DNA of 64,000 bases, from the NCBI RefSeq assembly GCF_006152065.1, contig NZ_VDFW01000010.1, forward strand, positions 1-64,000. The letters are read 5' to 3'. The stretch's first letter is position 1. Every line of letters begins with the position of its first letter. The stretch comes from Amycolatopsis alkalitolerans (GTDB lineage: Bacteria; Actinomycetota; Actinomycetes; Mycobacteriales; Pseudonocardiaceae). A program made the translations under genes and the position numbers. Positions 34,338-44,458 of the stretch are shown here, in pieces. Below the pieces are notes generated by a model. That model had not been told where the DNA came from. It saw only the letters and a program-made list of their open reading frames with translations, and made no database searches.

Positions 34338-35795
34338 TCAGCGCGCGGACGCTGACGCGGCCGCAGTCGCGCCGGCGGGCAAGGCGTGGATCAGGTCTTC
34401 CACCCGTTGCTTGGCGTCGCCGAAGAGCATGGCGGTGTTTTCGCGGTAGAAGAGCGGGTTCTGCACGCCGGCGTAGCCGGAGGACATGGACCGCTTGAAC
34501 ACGATCACGTTCTTGGCCTCCCACACGGTGAGCACCGGCATGCCCGCGATCGGGGATCCGGGGTCCTCCGCCGCCGCGGGGTTGACGGTGTCATTGGCGC
34601 CGATGACGAGCACGACGTCGGTGTCGGCGAAGTCGTCGTTGATCTCGTCCATCTCCAGGACGATGTCGTAGGGCACCTTCGCCTCGGCGAGCAGCACGTT
34701 CATATGCCCGGGCAGGCGCCCGGCGACCGGGTGGATCCCGAAGCGGACCTGCACGCCGCGCTCGCGCAGCCTGCGCGTCAGCTCCGCGACCCCGTGCTGG
34801 GCCTGCGCCACGGCCATGCCGTAGCCCGGCGTGATGATCACGCTGCTCGCGTCCTCGAGGAGTTCGGCGGCGCCGTCGACGGTGATCTCGCGGTGCTCCC
34901 CGTAGTCGGTGTCCCGCGCCGGGCCGGCCTCGATCCCGAAACCACCGGCGATGACGGAGATGAACGAGCGGTTCATCGCCTTGCACATGATGTAGGACAG
35001 GTACGCACCGGAGGAGCCGACGAGCGCGCCCGTGACGATCAGCAGGTTGTTCTCCAGCAGGAACCCGCTCGCCGCGGCCGCCCAGCCCGAGTAGCTGTTG
35101 AGCATCGACACCACCACCGGCATGTCACCGCCGCCGATGGAGGCGACCAGGTGCAGGCCCAGCGCGAGCGCGACGACGGTGACGACGATCAGCAGCCACA
35201 GGTGCGGGTCGGCCACGAACCACACCGTCAGCCCCACGAACACGAGCAGCGCCCCGAGGTTGAGGAAGTTCTTTCCCGGCAACATCAACGGCGACGACTT
35301 GATCCGGGCCGACAGCTTCAGGAACGCCACGATCGAACCGGTGAAGGTCACCGCGCCGATGAACACGCCGATGAACACCTCGGCCGAGTGGATCCCGGCC
35401 AGCCCTAGCGCGTCCAGCCCCCGCGCCTCGGCGCCCCCGGGATCGGCCTCGACCTCCTGGTAACCGTTCCAGCCGACCAGCACGGCGGCGAGCCCGACGA
35501 ACGAGTGCAGCAGCGCGATCAGTTCCGGCATGCCGGTCATCTGCACGGCGCGGGCGCGCTGCAGGCCGACGGCGGCACCGGCCACCATCGCGACGATCAG
35601 CAGGACCACCCCCAGCGCGGAGATCTCCCGCTGCACGGCCAGCGCGATCGTCGCGACGAGGGCAACGACCATACCGGCGATGCCGAACCCGTTGCCCGTC
35701 TTCGCGGTCTCGTGCCGCGACAGGCCCGCCAACGCCAGGATGAACAACAACGCGGCGACGAGGTAGGCCGCCTGCGCGATCGTTTCGAGGTTCAT
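34338..35795 (-). CDS. pntB: NAD(P) transhydrogenase subunit beta
   Basis: A 485-residue subunit with about nine membrane helices in the first ~280 residues and the NADP(H)-binding domain III at the C terminus ([54 protein letters not shown]). With PntA it couples proton entry to NADPH formation. It lies 23 bp after pntA. Confidence 0.95.
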   Translation of the reverse strand: MNLETIAQAAYLVAALLFILALAGLSRHETAKTGNGFGIAGMVVALVATIALAVQREISALGVVLLIVAMVAGAAVGLQRARAVQMTGMPELIALLHSFVGLAAVLVGWNGYQEVEADPGGAEARGLDALGLAGIHSAEVFIGVFIGAVTFTGSIVAFLKLSARIKSSPLMLPGKNFLNLGALLVFVGLTVWFVADPHLWLLIVVTVVALALGLHLVASIGGGDMPVVVSMLNSYSGWAAAASGFLLENNLLIVTGALVGSSGAYLSYIMCKAMNRSFISVIAGGFGIEAGPARDTDYGEHREITVDGAAELLEDASSVIITPGYGMAVAQAQHGVAELTRRLRERGVQVRFGIHPVAGRLPGHMNVLLAEAKVPYDIVLEMDEINDDFADTDVVLVIGANDTVNPAAAEDPGSPIAGMPVLTVWEAKNVIVFKRSMSSGYAGVQNPLFYRENTAMLFGDAKQRVEDLIHALPAGATAAASASAR

Positions 35796-35818
35796 GTCTT
35801 GAGACTCCGTTGTCGGGT

Positions 35819-37348
35819 TCAGCTGCGGGAGAACATGGAGAGCATGCGCCGGGTGACCGCGAACCCGCCGAAGATGTTGATCGAGGCGAGCAGGATCGCC
35901 GCGAACGACAGCCAGGTGACCGCCGCGCTGCCGTGCCCCACCTGCAGCAGCGCGCCGACCACGATGATGCCCGAGATCGCGTTGGTCACCGACATCAACG
36001 GCGTGTGCAGCGCGTGGTGCACGTGGCCGATCACGTAGAACCCGACCACGACCGCCAGCGCGAACACCGTCAGATGTCCCTGCAACGCCGGCGGTGAAGC
36101 CGCGACCAGCAGGAACAGCAGCGCACCCGCCACCGCGGTCAGCCCGATCCGCATGGATGTGGACATCTTCTTCTTCGGCTCGGCCTCAGCCGGTTTCTCG
36201 GCCGGCGCCGCCGCCTTCGCCGGGGTCGCGGAGACCTGCGCCGGGGGCGGCGGCCACAGCAGCTCACCGTCGCGGACCACGGTCATCGACCGGATGACGA
36301 TGTCGTCCATGTCGAGCACCGGGACGCCGTCCTTCGCGGGCGTCACCAGCTTCAGCAGGTTGACCAGGTTCGTGCCGTAGAGCTGCGAGGACTGTGTCGG
36401 CAGCCGGCCCGCGAGGTCGGTGTAGCCGAGGATCGTCACCCCGTTGTCCGTCGTCACGGCCTTACCGGCCACCGTGCCCTCGACGTTGCCGCCGTTGGCC
36501 GCGGCCATGTCCACGATCACGCTGCCCGGGCGCATCGAGGCCACCATCTCGCCGGTGATGATCCGCGGCGCGGGCCTGCCCGGGATCAGGGCCGTCGTGA
36601 CGACGATGTCCACGTCCCGGCACTGATCCGAGTACAGCTGGACCTCGCGCGCCTTGTAGTCGTCGCTCATCTCCTTGGCGTAACCGGTCGAAGAGACCTC
36701 GACGTCAGCCGCCTCGATCGAGAGATACTCGCCGCCCAACGACCTGACCTGGTCGGCCACCTCCGGCCGGGGGTCGGTCGCGCGCACCACCGCGCCGAGC
36801 GAGCCCGCCGCGCCGATCGCCGCCAGCCCGGCCACTCCCGCGCCGACCACCAGCACCTTCGCCGGCGGCACCTTGCCCGCCGCGGTGACCTGCCCGGTGA
36901 AGAAGCGGCCGAAGGAGTGCGCCGCCTCGACCACCGCCCGGTAGCCGGCGATATTCGCCATCGAGGACAGCACGTCCAGCGACTGCGCCCGCGAGATCCG
37001 CGGCACCGCGTCCATCGCCAGCGCCGTCAGTGGCCGCCGCGACAGGTCCTCGACCAGATCCTTGTTCAACGCCGGGCTCAGCAGGCTGACCAGCGTCGCA
37101 CCGGGCGACATCGCGTCGAGCTGCTCCGTGGACGGCGCGTTGACCCCCAGGACGATCTCGGCCCGCACCGCCTCCCCGATCGACGCCCCGGCCTCGGCAA
37201 ACGCCTCGTCGGTGAAACTCGCCGCCACGCCGGCGCCGGGTTCCACGACGACGTCGTACCCCAGCTTCAACAGCTGAGCGACCGTCGCGGGCGTCGCCGC
37301 CACCCGGGTCTCCCCCGCAGCGGCCTCCTTCAGGACACCGACCAGCAT
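35819..37348 (-). CDS. pntA: NAD(P) transhydrogenase subunit alpha
   Basis: A 509-residue subunit: NAD(H)-binding domain I ([60 protein letters not shown]) and a C-terminal part with three to four membrane helices. Alpha and membrane parts are fused, as in E. coli. The start at 37348 has GAGGAG 6 nt upstream; longer ORFs upstream lack a ribosome site. Confidence 0.95.
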   Translation of the reverse strand: MLVGVLKEAAAGETRVAATPATVAQLLKLGYDVVVEPGAGVAASFTDEAFAEAGASIGEAVRAEIVLGVNAPSTEQLDAMSPGATLVSLLSPALNKDLVEDLSRRPLTALAMDAVPRISRAQSLDVLSSMANIAGYRAVVEAAHSFGRFFTGQVTAAGKVPPAKVLVVGAGVAGLAAIGAAGSLGAVVRATDPRPEVADQVRSLGGEYLSIEAADVEVSSTGYAKEMSDDYKAREVQLYSDQCRDVDIVVTTALIPGRPAPRIITGEMVASMRPGSVIVDMAAANGGNVEGTVAGKAVTTDNGVTILGYTDLAGRLPTQSSQLYGTNLVNLLKLVTPAKDGVPVLDMDDIVIRSMTVVRDGELLWPPPPAQVSATPAKAAAPAEKPAEAEPKKKMSTSMRIGLTAVAGALLFLLVAASPPALQGHLTVFALAVVVGFYVIGHVHHALHTPLMSVTNAISGIIVVGALLQVGHGSAAVTWLSFAAILLASINIFGGFAVTRRMLSMFSRS

Positions 37349-37433
37349 CGAAGTCTCCTCGTTCCGCTCGACGACGAACACCTGAGCCTTGTTACCGACC
37401 GCGGTGAGCATCCGGTCATTCGCATGCATTCTT

Positions 37434-37451
37434 AACACGGCGGTCCGTGTT
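37434..37451. promoter_or_regulatory. Dyad in the pntAB upstream region
   Basis: AACACGG and CCGTGTT flank a 4-nt spacer 86 bp before pntA. It may be an operator or a 5' hairpin. The rest of this 251-bp gap holds AT-rich TTACTTAA/TTGCTTAA near-repeats but no gene. Confidence 0.4.
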
Positions 37452-37599
37452 TTCGCGGTGAGGGGCGACACGTAGGAGGCAGCGCCCCCGGTTCTCACGG
37501 GGACGAGCGCCGCGGTTACTTAACGTTGCTTAATCCGCCGGCGGGTCCGAGTCTTTGGCGCATCGTGCGACGCGGCACGGCCCGTTGGAGGACCTTGGC

Positions 37600-38176
37600 A
37601 TGAAGGCGCCCCACACAGAGATCGTCCTCGACATCAAGCCCCTGCTCGGCGAAGGCGCGCTCTGGGACACCGGCCAGCAGCGGCTCTACTGGATCGACAG
37701 CCTGGGCCGGCGGGTGTTCCGGATGACCGCGGACGGGCGGGAGCTGCGCTCGTGGCTGGTGCCCGCGCCGATCGGTTCGATGGCGCTGACCCACGACGCC
37801 GCAGGTGCCGTGGTCGCCCTCGCGAACGGCGTGCATCTGCTGGACTTCGCCACCGGAGAGACCACGCTCGTCGTCGATCCCGAGCACGACCGCCCGGACA
37901 ACCGGCTCAACGACGGCAAGGTCGACCGGCGCGGCGCTACGTCTTCGGCTCGATGGACACCTCCGAGCGCGACCGGAACGGAAAGCTGTACCGGTCTTCC
38001 CTGACGAGTCGATGCTGGCCGAACTGACGTCGATCATCGTCCCGAAACGCCGGACGGCCAGGCTCGCGGTCGAGCAGCTCATCCGCCGGATCGACGGCAC
38101 CGGCGGGCCGGTACAGGGCTTCATCCAGCCCTACGGCGTCCGCATCGGCAGGACCTGCGGCTGCCCCGCCCGGTGA
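37600..38176 (+). pseudogene. Scar: gluconolactonase N-terminus joined to LacI C-terminus
   Basis: From 37600 (good GGAG site) the first ~110 residues are a SMP-30/gluconolactonase start (IVLDIKPLLGEGALWDTGQQ, RLYWIDSLGRRVFR, DNRLNDGKVDRRG). The frame then shifts; YVFGSMDTSERDRNGKLYR continues in another frame and stops abruptly. The last ~55 codons, in a further frame, encode the C terminus of a LacI-type regulator (LTSIIVPKRRTARLAVEQLI, ending CGCPAR). Two genes seem to have been cut and joined. Confidence 0.75.
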
Positions 38177-38221
38177 GCGGCTCACCTGGCGGCTACGGGT
38201 GTCGTCGCGTCCCTCGTAGCG

Positions 38222-39025
38222 TCAGCCCGTGCTGCCCACCCGCGCCAGGCCGGCCTGGTCCTCCATGCGCATGAAGTCCCGCGTCACGGACTTCTCCAGT
38301 TCGAACAGGACGTCGTCCTCCGGGTGTCGCGGGTAGGGGGCCTCCACCGGCAGATCGAGGTACACCTGCGAGGGCCGGTTGGTGATCACCAGCATCCGCG
38401 TGGACAGGAACACCGCCTCGCGGATGTTGTGCGTCACGAACAGGATCGTCTTCCCGGTCTCGTCCCAGATCCGGATGAACTCCTGCCGCAGCTTCCGTGC
38501 CGAGATCTCGTCCAGCGCGGAGAACGGCTCGTCCGCCAGCAGGAGGTCCGGCTCGATCGCGAGACCGCGTGCGAGCGAAACCCGTTGCTGCATCCCGCCC
38601 GACAGCTGCAGCGGGTAGTAGCCCGCGAACTCGCCCAGCCCGACGATGTCGAGGTAGCGCCGCACGCGGTCCGCTATCTCGTCGGCCGGCAAACCCATCT
38701 CCTGCAGCGGCAGCGCGACGTTGTCCCGCACGGAACGCCAGTCCAGCAGCCGCGGCTGCTGGAACACGACGCCGATCTTCACCCCGGACCGGGTCTTCGT
38801 GGTGACCTCCGTGCCGGCGAGCCGGACTGCGCCGCTCGTGGCGTCGTCGAGGCCGTTGATGATGTTCAGCAGCGTCGACTTGCCGCAGCCCGACGGGCCC
38901 AGGATGGACAGCAGCGCGCCCTCTTCGACCGCGACGTCCAGCCCGTTCAGCACCTGCAACGGCGGCTGCCCCGCCCGCGGGTACGACTTCTTCAGCCGGT
39001 CCAGCACCAGGTAGGCGTCGGTCAT
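38222..39025 (-). CDS. ABC transporter ATPase (SsuB/TauB-like)
   Basis: A 267-residue nitrate/sulfonate/taurine-type ATPase: Walker A GPSGCGKST, signature LSGGMQQRVSLARGLA, Walker B LLLADEPFSALD, switch histidine FVTHNIREAV. It works with the permease encoded 3 bp upstream and the binding protein at 40464. Confidence 0.92.
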   Translation of the reverse strand: MTDAYLVLDRLKKSYPRAGQPPLQVLNGLDVAVEEGALLSILGPSGCGKSTLLNIINGLDDATSGAVRLAGTEVTTKTRSGVKIGVVFQQPRLLDWRSVRDNVALPLQEMGLPADEIADRVRRYLDIVGLGEFAGYYPLQLSGGMQQRVSLARGLAIEPDLLLADEPFSALDEISARKLRQEFIRIWDETGKTILFVTHNIREAVFLSTRMLVITNRPSQVYLDLPVEAPYPRHPEDDVLFELEKSVTRDFMRMEDQAGLARVGSTG

Positions 39026-39028
39026 CGA

Positions 39029-39871
39029 TCAGGCTCCCCTCTGGAACTGCGCGGCGGGCCGCCATCGCGTCAGGCGCGCCTCGATCGGCTTCAGGATGGC
39101 GAATTCGGCGATCAGCAGCGCGACGGTGAACAACAGCGTCCACGCCAGGACCTGCACCATGTTGAAATTGCCGAACCAGTAGTTCAGCGTGTACCCGACG
39201 CCGCTGGAAAGCCCGAGCAGTTCGACGATCGTGACGATCTTCCACGACAGGCCGAGCGCGTACCGCAAGGCCGCGAGGATGTACGGGATCAGTTGCGGTA
39301 CCACGACCCGCAGCAGGACCGACCGGCGCGAGAACCGGAACGCCTTGCCCATATGGATCAGATCCCGGTCGATGGCCTTCGTGCCCTGCCAGATGTTGAT
39401 CGCGATCGCAGGCGTGGCCCCGATGCCGACGGCGAGAACGGCCGCCAGATCGTTCAGGCCGAACCACAGAATGCACAGAATGCCGTAAACGATCGCGGGA
39501 ATGGTGAACGCGATGAGGACCCACGTGTCGAGCAGATCCTCACCGAGCTTCGACAAGCCCATCATGAGGCCGATGGAGATACCGGCGAACACCGCGATCG
39601 CCATCCCGCCGACGACGCGGATCATCGTCACGCCGAGCTGGTGGTAGGTGTCCCCTTCGCCAAGGTTGTGCCCCATCTGCCCGAACACCGCCCATGGCTG
39701 CGGGACCACGGACTCGTCCATGAACAGCGAAACGATCTGCCAGATGAGCAGGAGCAACACCACCGACACCGCTCGCCGCCACAACCCACGGGTGAACCGC
39801 CGGCGCGCGGCCTGCCGGATCGAGGCGGTGTCGATCACCTCCTCGATTTCGAGCGCTTGCGTAGTGGACAA
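39029..39871 (-). CDS. ABC transporter permease (SsuC-like)
   Basis: A 280-residue permease with about six membrane helices and the EAA-type loop (DLIHMGKAFRFSRRSVLLRV followed by VPQLIPYILAALRYALGLSW). It starts at TTG, supported by AAAGGTGG 6 nt upstream. Same operon as the MarR regulator and ATPase. Confidence 0.9.
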   Translation of the reverse strand: MSTTQALEIEEVIDTASIRQAARRRFTRGLWRRAVSVVLLLLIWQIVSLFMDESVVPQPWAVFGQMGHNLGEGDTYHQLGVTMIRVVGGMAIAVFAGISIGLMMGLSKLGEDLLDTWVLIAFTIPAIVYGILCILWFGLNDLAAVLAVGIGATPAIAINIWQGTKAIDRDLIHMGKAFRFSRRSVLLRVVVPQLIPYILAALRYALGLSWKIVTIVELLGLSSGVGYTLNYWFGNFNMVQVLAWTLLFTVALLIAEFAILKPIEARLTRWRPAAQFQRGA

Positions 39872-39901
39872 CTGCGGCCACCTTTCTCCTGATCGGCTGC
39901 G

Positions 39902-40387
39902 TCAGCCGCCGTCGATCTGCTCGGTGTTGAAGTAGATGGTCGCCCGGTCGTACAGGCTCCTCAGTGCGTTCGTCACCACCGGCAGATCCTCGGCCGGGAT
40001 GTCGGCGACGAGGTACTTCACCAGGTCGCGCAACGCCGCGTCGGCGGTCTCGACGGCCGCACGGCCTTTGTCGGTGATACCCAGGACGATCGCCCTGCGG
40101 TCGTGCTCGCTCTGCGTGGTGACCAGCAGGCCGCGCCGCACGAGCCCGTCGACGTTCTCGGAAACCGTCGGCAACGAGAGGTTCCCGCGGGCCGCGAGCT
40201 GGCTGAGCGACGTGTAGCCGCCGGCCACCCGCGACAGCGTCCGGTACTGCCGGAACGTCAGCTGCGGATCCAGGCTGCCCAGAACCATCTGGTGCAGCCG
40301 GTTGAGCCGGGCGGGTACCGCGACGATCAGATCCTGCGCCTCGAGGTCGACGGTACGATCCGTCACTGGTCGCTGGGGCATGGTCAA
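39902..40387 (-). CDS. MarR-family transcriptional regulator
   Basis: A 161-residue winged-helix regulator (LTFRQYRTLSRVAGGYTSLS, ARGNLSLPTVSENVDGLVRR, ITDKGRAAVETADAALRD). The likely start is TTG at 40387 with AGGAG 5 nt upstream; ATG at 40381 is the alternative. It sits inside the ABC-transport operon between binding protein and permease. Shared GGGTNCCTA motifs upstream of this gene, of the binding protein and of the SDR operon suggest it controls all three. Confidence 0.88.
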   Translation of the reverse strand: MTMPQRPVTDRTVDLEAQDLIVAVPARLNRLHQMVLGSLDPQLTFRQYRTLSRVAGGYTSLSQLAARGNLSLPTVSENVDGLVRRGLLVTTQSEHDRRAIVLGITDKGRAAVETADAALRDLVKYLVADIPAEDLPVVTNALRSLYDRATIYFNTEQIDGG

Positions 40388-40399
40388 TGCATCTCCTGT

Positions 40400-40450
40400 G
40401 GGTCCCTATCGTGCGTCATCGATTCTACGATTCGGGTACCTAAGTAGTAG
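40400..40450. promoter_or_regulatory. GGGTNCCTA motifs upstream of marR
   Basis: GGGTCCCTA (40400) and GGGTACCTAAGTAGTAG (40434) lie in the 76-bp gap before marR. Similar motifs recur at 41542 and 41639. They are candidate MarR binding sites. Confidence 0.45.
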
Positions 40451-40463
40451 CGATGCACCTCGG

Positions 40464-41510
40464 TCATGGGGTGAACGCCGGATAGTCGAGCGAGAACAGC
40501 CCGTCCGGGATCTTCTTCGGGAACGCCGAGTCGAGGTAGGGAATGGAGTCGGTGATGAGGCGCTTCATGTCGTCGACCTGCTGCTGCGACCACTGCGTGA
40601 CGAACGAGCCACTGTAGAGCTTCTGGTACGCGGCCACCGCCTCCGGATGCCCGACGGACGCCGCATACGATTGCCACACCGCACTGTTGGTCTGGATGTA
40701 CTTGATCGAGTCCGCGAGCGTGCTGACGTACGCGCGCACGGCCGAGCAGTTCTGCTTGGCGTATTTCTCGGTCGTGACCGGGCCGAGGTAAAGCGGGTCG
40801 TACCCCATTTCGGTCTTGAAGTCCGTGGAGAGGTCCACGATCTCGCGGTACTTGCCCTGGAACTGCGAGAGCGCCGTGCCGTCGACCGACAGGTAGATCG
40901 CGTCCAGTTCGCCCTTGTCCATCAGGCCGAAGAGCGTCGCCTCCGGCGCCACGTGGATCTTCCCGTCCAGCCCGTTCAGCAGGTCGAGGTTGTACTTCTT
41001 CTGCGCGTACACCTGCAGCAGCGAGGTGACCGCGCCGTTGGGGGCGGTGAACGAGCCGACCCGCTTCCCCTTGAGGTCACCCATGTTCCTGATCGGGGAA
41101 TCCTTCGGCACGAACACACCGCTGCCGGGCTTGGACAGCGCGCCGATCATGAGCACGTCGGAACCGCGCGAGCGCGCCTGCACCATCGTGGTGAGACCGC
41201 CGAAACCGAAGTCGACCGCGTGCTGCGTGATCGCCTGGGCGGTCGCGGGCGGGTTGAGGAACGACTTGACGTCGAGGTCGAGGTTGTACTTCTTGTCGAT
41301 CCCCTGCGCCTTGGCGGTCTTGACGACCAGGTCCTGTGCGCCGGGGTTGGTCGCGACGGTGGCCTTGGTCAACTGGGCCAGCGGGCCGCAGTTGCCGCCC
41401 GAGACTCCTTGGGGCTGGGCGGAATTCGCCCCTCCGGAGCCGCCACAGCCGGCGAGTGCCAGTCCGGCGACGGCGAGCAGTGCCGCCGCCGCTGTCAGCT
41501 TCTTGCGCAT
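40464..41510 (-). CDS. ABC transporter substrate-binding lipoprotein (SsuA/TauA-like)
   Basis: A 348-residue lipoprotein: signal peptide with lipobox AVAGLALAGCGG, mature cysteine ~22. The body resembles NMT1/SsuA binding proteins (ITQHAVDFGFGGLTTMVQAR, LKGKRVGSFTAPNGAVTSLL, LMDKGELDAIYLS). The ligand is unknown; family members bind sulfonates, nitrate, aromatic acids or thiamine precursors. First gene of the operon. Confidence 0.88.
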   Translation of the reverse strand: MRKKLTAAAALLAVAGLALAGCGGSGGANSAQPQGVSGGNCGPLAQLTKATVATNPGAQDLVVKTAKAQGIDKKYNLDLDVKSFLNPPATAQAITQHAVDFGFGGLTTMVQARSRGSDVLMIGALSKPGSGVFVPKDSPIRNMGDLKGKRVGSFTAPNGAVTSLLQVYAQKKYNLDLLNGLDGKIHVAPEATLFGLMDKGELDAIYLSVDGTALSQFQGKYREIVDLSTDFKTEMGYDPLYLGPVTTEKYAKQNCSAVRAYVSTLADSIKYIQTNSAVWQSYAASVGHPEAVAAYQKLYSGSFVTQWSQQQVDDMKRLITDSIPYLDSAFPKKIPDGLFSLDYPAFTP

Positions 41511-41541
41511 GTCATTCCCCTTCGAGCCTCTTTGCTACTCA

Positions 41542-41663
41542 GGGTCCCTAAGTTTCCGGGGAACTTACGATTAGTAGCCCTAACTTGTCAACAGCCCGGC
41601 GCCCGGCCGGGCCATTGCGGCATCCATCCGCCGCCGTTAGGGTACCTGATAAACAGGTATCCA
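41542..41663. promoter_or_regulatory. Divergent promoter with MarR-type motifs
   Basis: The gap between the binding-protein gene and the SDR gene holds GGGTCCCTAAGTTTCC (41542) leading into a near-dyad with GGAACTTA (41560-41567), and GGGTACCTG-N5-CAGGTATCC (41640-41662), a clear dyad close to the SDR start. Both share the GGGTNCCT core with the marR promoter. Confidence 0.5.
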
Positions 41664-41689
41664 AAGCAAGTTCGGACAAGGAGGTCCGC

Positions 41690-42421
41690 ATGGTCGACGG
41701 ATACGACTTCTCGGGACGCGTAGTCGTGATCACGGGTGGCGCCAACGGAATCGGGGCCGCGACAGCCAGGGCGGCGGCCGCCGCCGGTGCCACGGTCGTC
41801 GTGCTCGACCTGAACGAAGAGACCGGGAAGGCACTCGCGGCCGAGCACGCCGGCATCACGTTCCACCGGCTCGACGTGTCCGACCACGACGAGGTCCAGA
41901 CGGCGATCGCCCTGGTGGCGGCCGAACACGGGCGGATCGACGGGCTGGTGTGCTGCGCGATCGTCCAGCCGCTCATCCCCGTCCTCGAGATGACCCCGGA
42001 CAAGCTGTCCCGCGTCCTCGACATCAACCTCGGTGGCGTGGTGTGGGCGTCCAAGGCGGTGGCGCCCGTGATGGCCCGGCAGAACAGCGGGTCGATCGTG
42101 TACTTCGCCTCCGGTACCGCGGATTTCGGCAAGCCGCACTCCTCCCCGTACACCGCCTCGAAGGGCGCGGTGGCCGGCTTCGCGCACACCTTCGCGAAAG
42201 AGGTGGCGCCGTACGGGGTCCGCGTGAACCTGTGCCGCCCCGGCGTCATCGACACCCCGCAGTACCGCGTGTCCAACCCGGACGCGGACTACTCCAAGAT
42301 CGACAAGCCGGAGGACGCGGTGGGGCCGGTGATGTTCCTGCTGTCGGACTTCGCGACGATGACGAACTCGATCGTCACACGCGAAGGGACGCTCCCCCGC
42401 ACGCCACGGACGTTCCCGTGA
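41690..42421 (+). CDS. Short-chain dehydrogenase/reductase
   Basis: A 243-residue SDR with the cofactor motif TGGANGIG, aspartate DLNEE after beta-2 (NAD preference), the LDINLGGVV region, catalytic Ser in YFASGTADFG and YTASK. Start with an AAGGAGG site. It heads an operon with RidA and a GMC oxidoreductase; the last residues replace the usual C-terminal GG motif (VTREGTLPRTPRTFP), so the end may be altered. Confidence 0.9.
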   Translation: MVDGYDFSGRVVVITGGANGIGAATARAAAAAGATVVVLDLNEETGKALAAEHAGITFHRLDVSDHDEVQTAIALVAAEHGRIDGLVCCAIVQPLIPVLEMTPDKLSRVLDINLGGVVWASKAVAPVMARQNSGSIVYFASGTADFGKPHSSPYTASKGAVAGFAHTFAKEVAPYGVRVNLCRPGVIDTPQYRVSNPDADYSKIDKPEDAVGPVMFLLSDFATMTNSIVTREGTLPRTPRTFP

Positions 42422-42825
42422 GCGCCCGGGCCGCGACCCCGGTCAACGTCGGCGCGGTCAGGATGCCCGCGCCGCTGACTCACGCGTTCGTCGTGCCGCC
42501 CGGCAGCCGGCTGGTCTTCGTCAGCGGGCTCACCGCGCGGGACGGCGAGGGACGGACGGTGGCGCCCGGCGATCCCGGTGGGCAGGCCGACCACATCCTG
42601 GGTGCCATCGACGAGATCCTCCGCGCGTCCGGGGGAAGTATCGCCGACACGATCAAACTCACGGTCTATCTCGCCGATCGTTCGTCCGCGCCCGCGGTGG
42701 GCAAGGCCAGAGCCCGATGGTTCACGACGGCACCGCTGCCCGCTTCGACGATGGTGCAGGCGGCCCTGATGTCCGACGACCAGCTTGTCGAGATCGAAGC
42801 GGTGGCCGCGCTGCCCGCGGACTGA
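42418..42825 (+). CDS. RidA/YjgF-family protein
   Basis: A 135-residue RidA-family protein: RLVFVSGLTARDGEG, ILGAIDEILRASGGSIADTI, KLTVYLADRS. The arginine usually found in the C-terminal ...R-V/I-E-I/V-E motif is not kept (DDQLVEIEAVAAL), so deaminase activity is uncertain. GTG start overlapping the SDR stop. Confidence 0.88.
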   Translation: MSARAATPVNVGAVRMPAPLTHAFVVPPGSRLVFVSGLTARDGEGRTVAPGDPGGQADHILGAIDEILRASGGSIADTIKLTVYLADRSSAPAVGKARARWFTTAPLPASTMVQAALMSDDQLVEIEAVAALPAD

Positions 42826-42866
42826 CCGGGGGACCCGGAGGCCCGGGCACAGCGAAGAAGGTGGGC

Positions 42867-44402
42867 ATGAACGCTGGTACCACGCTCGACGCCGCGGTCG
42901 TGGTGGTCGGGGGCGGCACGGCCGGCGCGATCGTCGCGTCGCGGATCGCCGAACGGGGGGACCGCCCGGTCGTGCTGCTGGAGGCGGGACCGGATTTCCC
43001 GGACCCGGAAGCGACGCCGCCGGTGTTGCGCTTCGGCGCCTACTCGGAGGGCCGCGTTACGACGCGCGACTACAGCTGGAAGTGGGAGACCGTCCTGACG
43101 GCCGACGGCGGCACGCCGTACACGCTGCACAGCGGCAAGGTCATCGGCGGCGGCAGTTCGATCAACGGCCAGGTATGGCTGCGGGGGCTGCCGGCGGATT
43201 TCGACGGCAACTGGGCGGGTCGCGGCGCGAAGGACTGGACGTGGGAGCACGTCGCGCCGTGGTACGCGGCCACCGAGAGCGATCTCGACTTCCCCGCCCG
43301 CGGCGACGCCGGGCCGGTCCGGGTACGCCGGGTCCCGCCGGACCAGTGGCATCCGGTGCACGCCGGGTTCGTGGAAGCTTGTCTGGCCAACGGTTTCTCC
43401 CACTGTCCGGACCTGAACGCCGTCGGCGCCACGGGTGTCGGGCCGCAACCGTTCAACAACGTCGACGGCGTGCGGCTCAGCAGCGCCTTCTCGCATCTGC
43501 TGGCGGCACGCGCACAACCGTCGCTCCGCGTGCTCGGCGACCATCACGCCGAGCGCATCGTCTTCGACGGCGACCGCGCGGCCGGTGTCGTCGCGCTGGG
43601 CCCGTCGGGCGGCGAAATCATGGTCCGCGCGGAGCAGGAGATCGTGCTGGCGGCGGGGGCGCTGGGCACGCCGTGGCTGCTGTTGCGCTCGGGCGTGGGC
43701 CCCGCCGGACAGCTTGCGCGCCACGGGATTCCGGTGGTCGCGGACCTTCCGGGTGTCGGCGGTTCGCTGCGTGAGCATCCTCAGGTGGGCGTGCGCTGGC
43801 TGGCGAAGCGGGAGGTGGACCAGACCTCGGCACGCGCACCGGTGGCGTTACGGCTGACGGCGCCAGGCTCGCGCCTCCAGGACGACCTCAAGGTGTCGAT
43901 CGCGGCGTTCGAGGACGGAACCGGGGCGGGGATCCAGGCATCGGTGTTCCTCATGCTCGCGCTCGGCGCGGGCAGCCTCACGCTCGCGCGGGATCCACGT
44001 GAGCGGCCTCTCGTCGATCTCGCGTTCCTGTCCGATCCCGAAGACCGCCGGCGGATGCGCGAAGCGGTCCGGCTGACAGTCGATCTGGTCGAGTCTTCGG
44101 CGGCATTGCGCCCGTTCGTCGGCACGCGATTGTCCCCTGTGGACGCCGAACTGGCCGGCGACGCCGCGCTCGACGCGTGGCTGCGCCGGACCGTGCAGGG
44201 AACGTTCCACCCTTCGTCGACGTGCGCGATCGGCGAGCCCGGCTCCCCCGCGGCGGTCGTCGGCCAGGCAGGCGAGGTGCACGGCGTACGGGGGCTGCGC
44301 GTCGTCGACGCGTCCGTCATGCCGGATTCGGTCCGCGCGAACCTGAACGCGACGGTCGCCATGACCGCGGAACGCCTGGCGGCCGCCCTGCTGCGCTCGT
44401 GA
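42867..44402 (+). CDS. GMC-family FAD oxidoreductase
   Basis: A 511-residue enzyme with the FAD site (VVVGGGTAGAIVASRIAERG), the GMC signature (GKVIGGGSSINGQVWLRG) and the C-terminal active site region (GTFHPSSTCAIG, RVVDASVMPDSVRANLNAT). It oxidises an alcohol. It is the third gene of the SDR operon, so the pathway has two alcohol/carbonyl steps and imports its substrate through the facing ABC system (inference). Confidence 0.92.
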   Translation: MNAGTTLDAAVVVVGGGTAGAIVASRIAERGDRPVVLLEAGPDFPDPEATPPVLRFGAYSEGRVTTRDYSWKWETVLTADGGTPYTLHSGKVIGGGSSINGQVWLRGLPADFDGNWAGRGAKDWTWEHVAPWYAATESDLDFPARGDAGPVRVRRVPPDQWHPVHAGFVEACLANGFSHCPDLNAVGATGVGPQPFNNVDGVRLSSAFSHLLAARAQPSLRVLGDHHAERIVFDGDRAAGVVALGPSGGEIMVRAEQEIVLAAGALGTPWLLLRSGVGPAGQLARHGIPVVADLPGVGGSLREHPQVGVRWLAKREVDQTSARAPVALRLTAPGSRLQDDLKVSIAAFEDGTGAGIQASVFLMLALGAGSLTLARDPRERPLVDLAFLSDPEDRRRMREAVRLTVDLVESSAALRPFVGTRLSPVDAELAGDAALDAWLRRTVQGTFHPSSTCAIGEPGSPAAVVGQAGEVHGVRGLRVVDASVMPDSVRANLNATVAMTAERLAAALLRS

Positions 44403-44458
44403 TCTACGCGACGCCGCGCCGGCCCGGCGCGACCGCTGCTCCAGCTATAAAGGACGGC

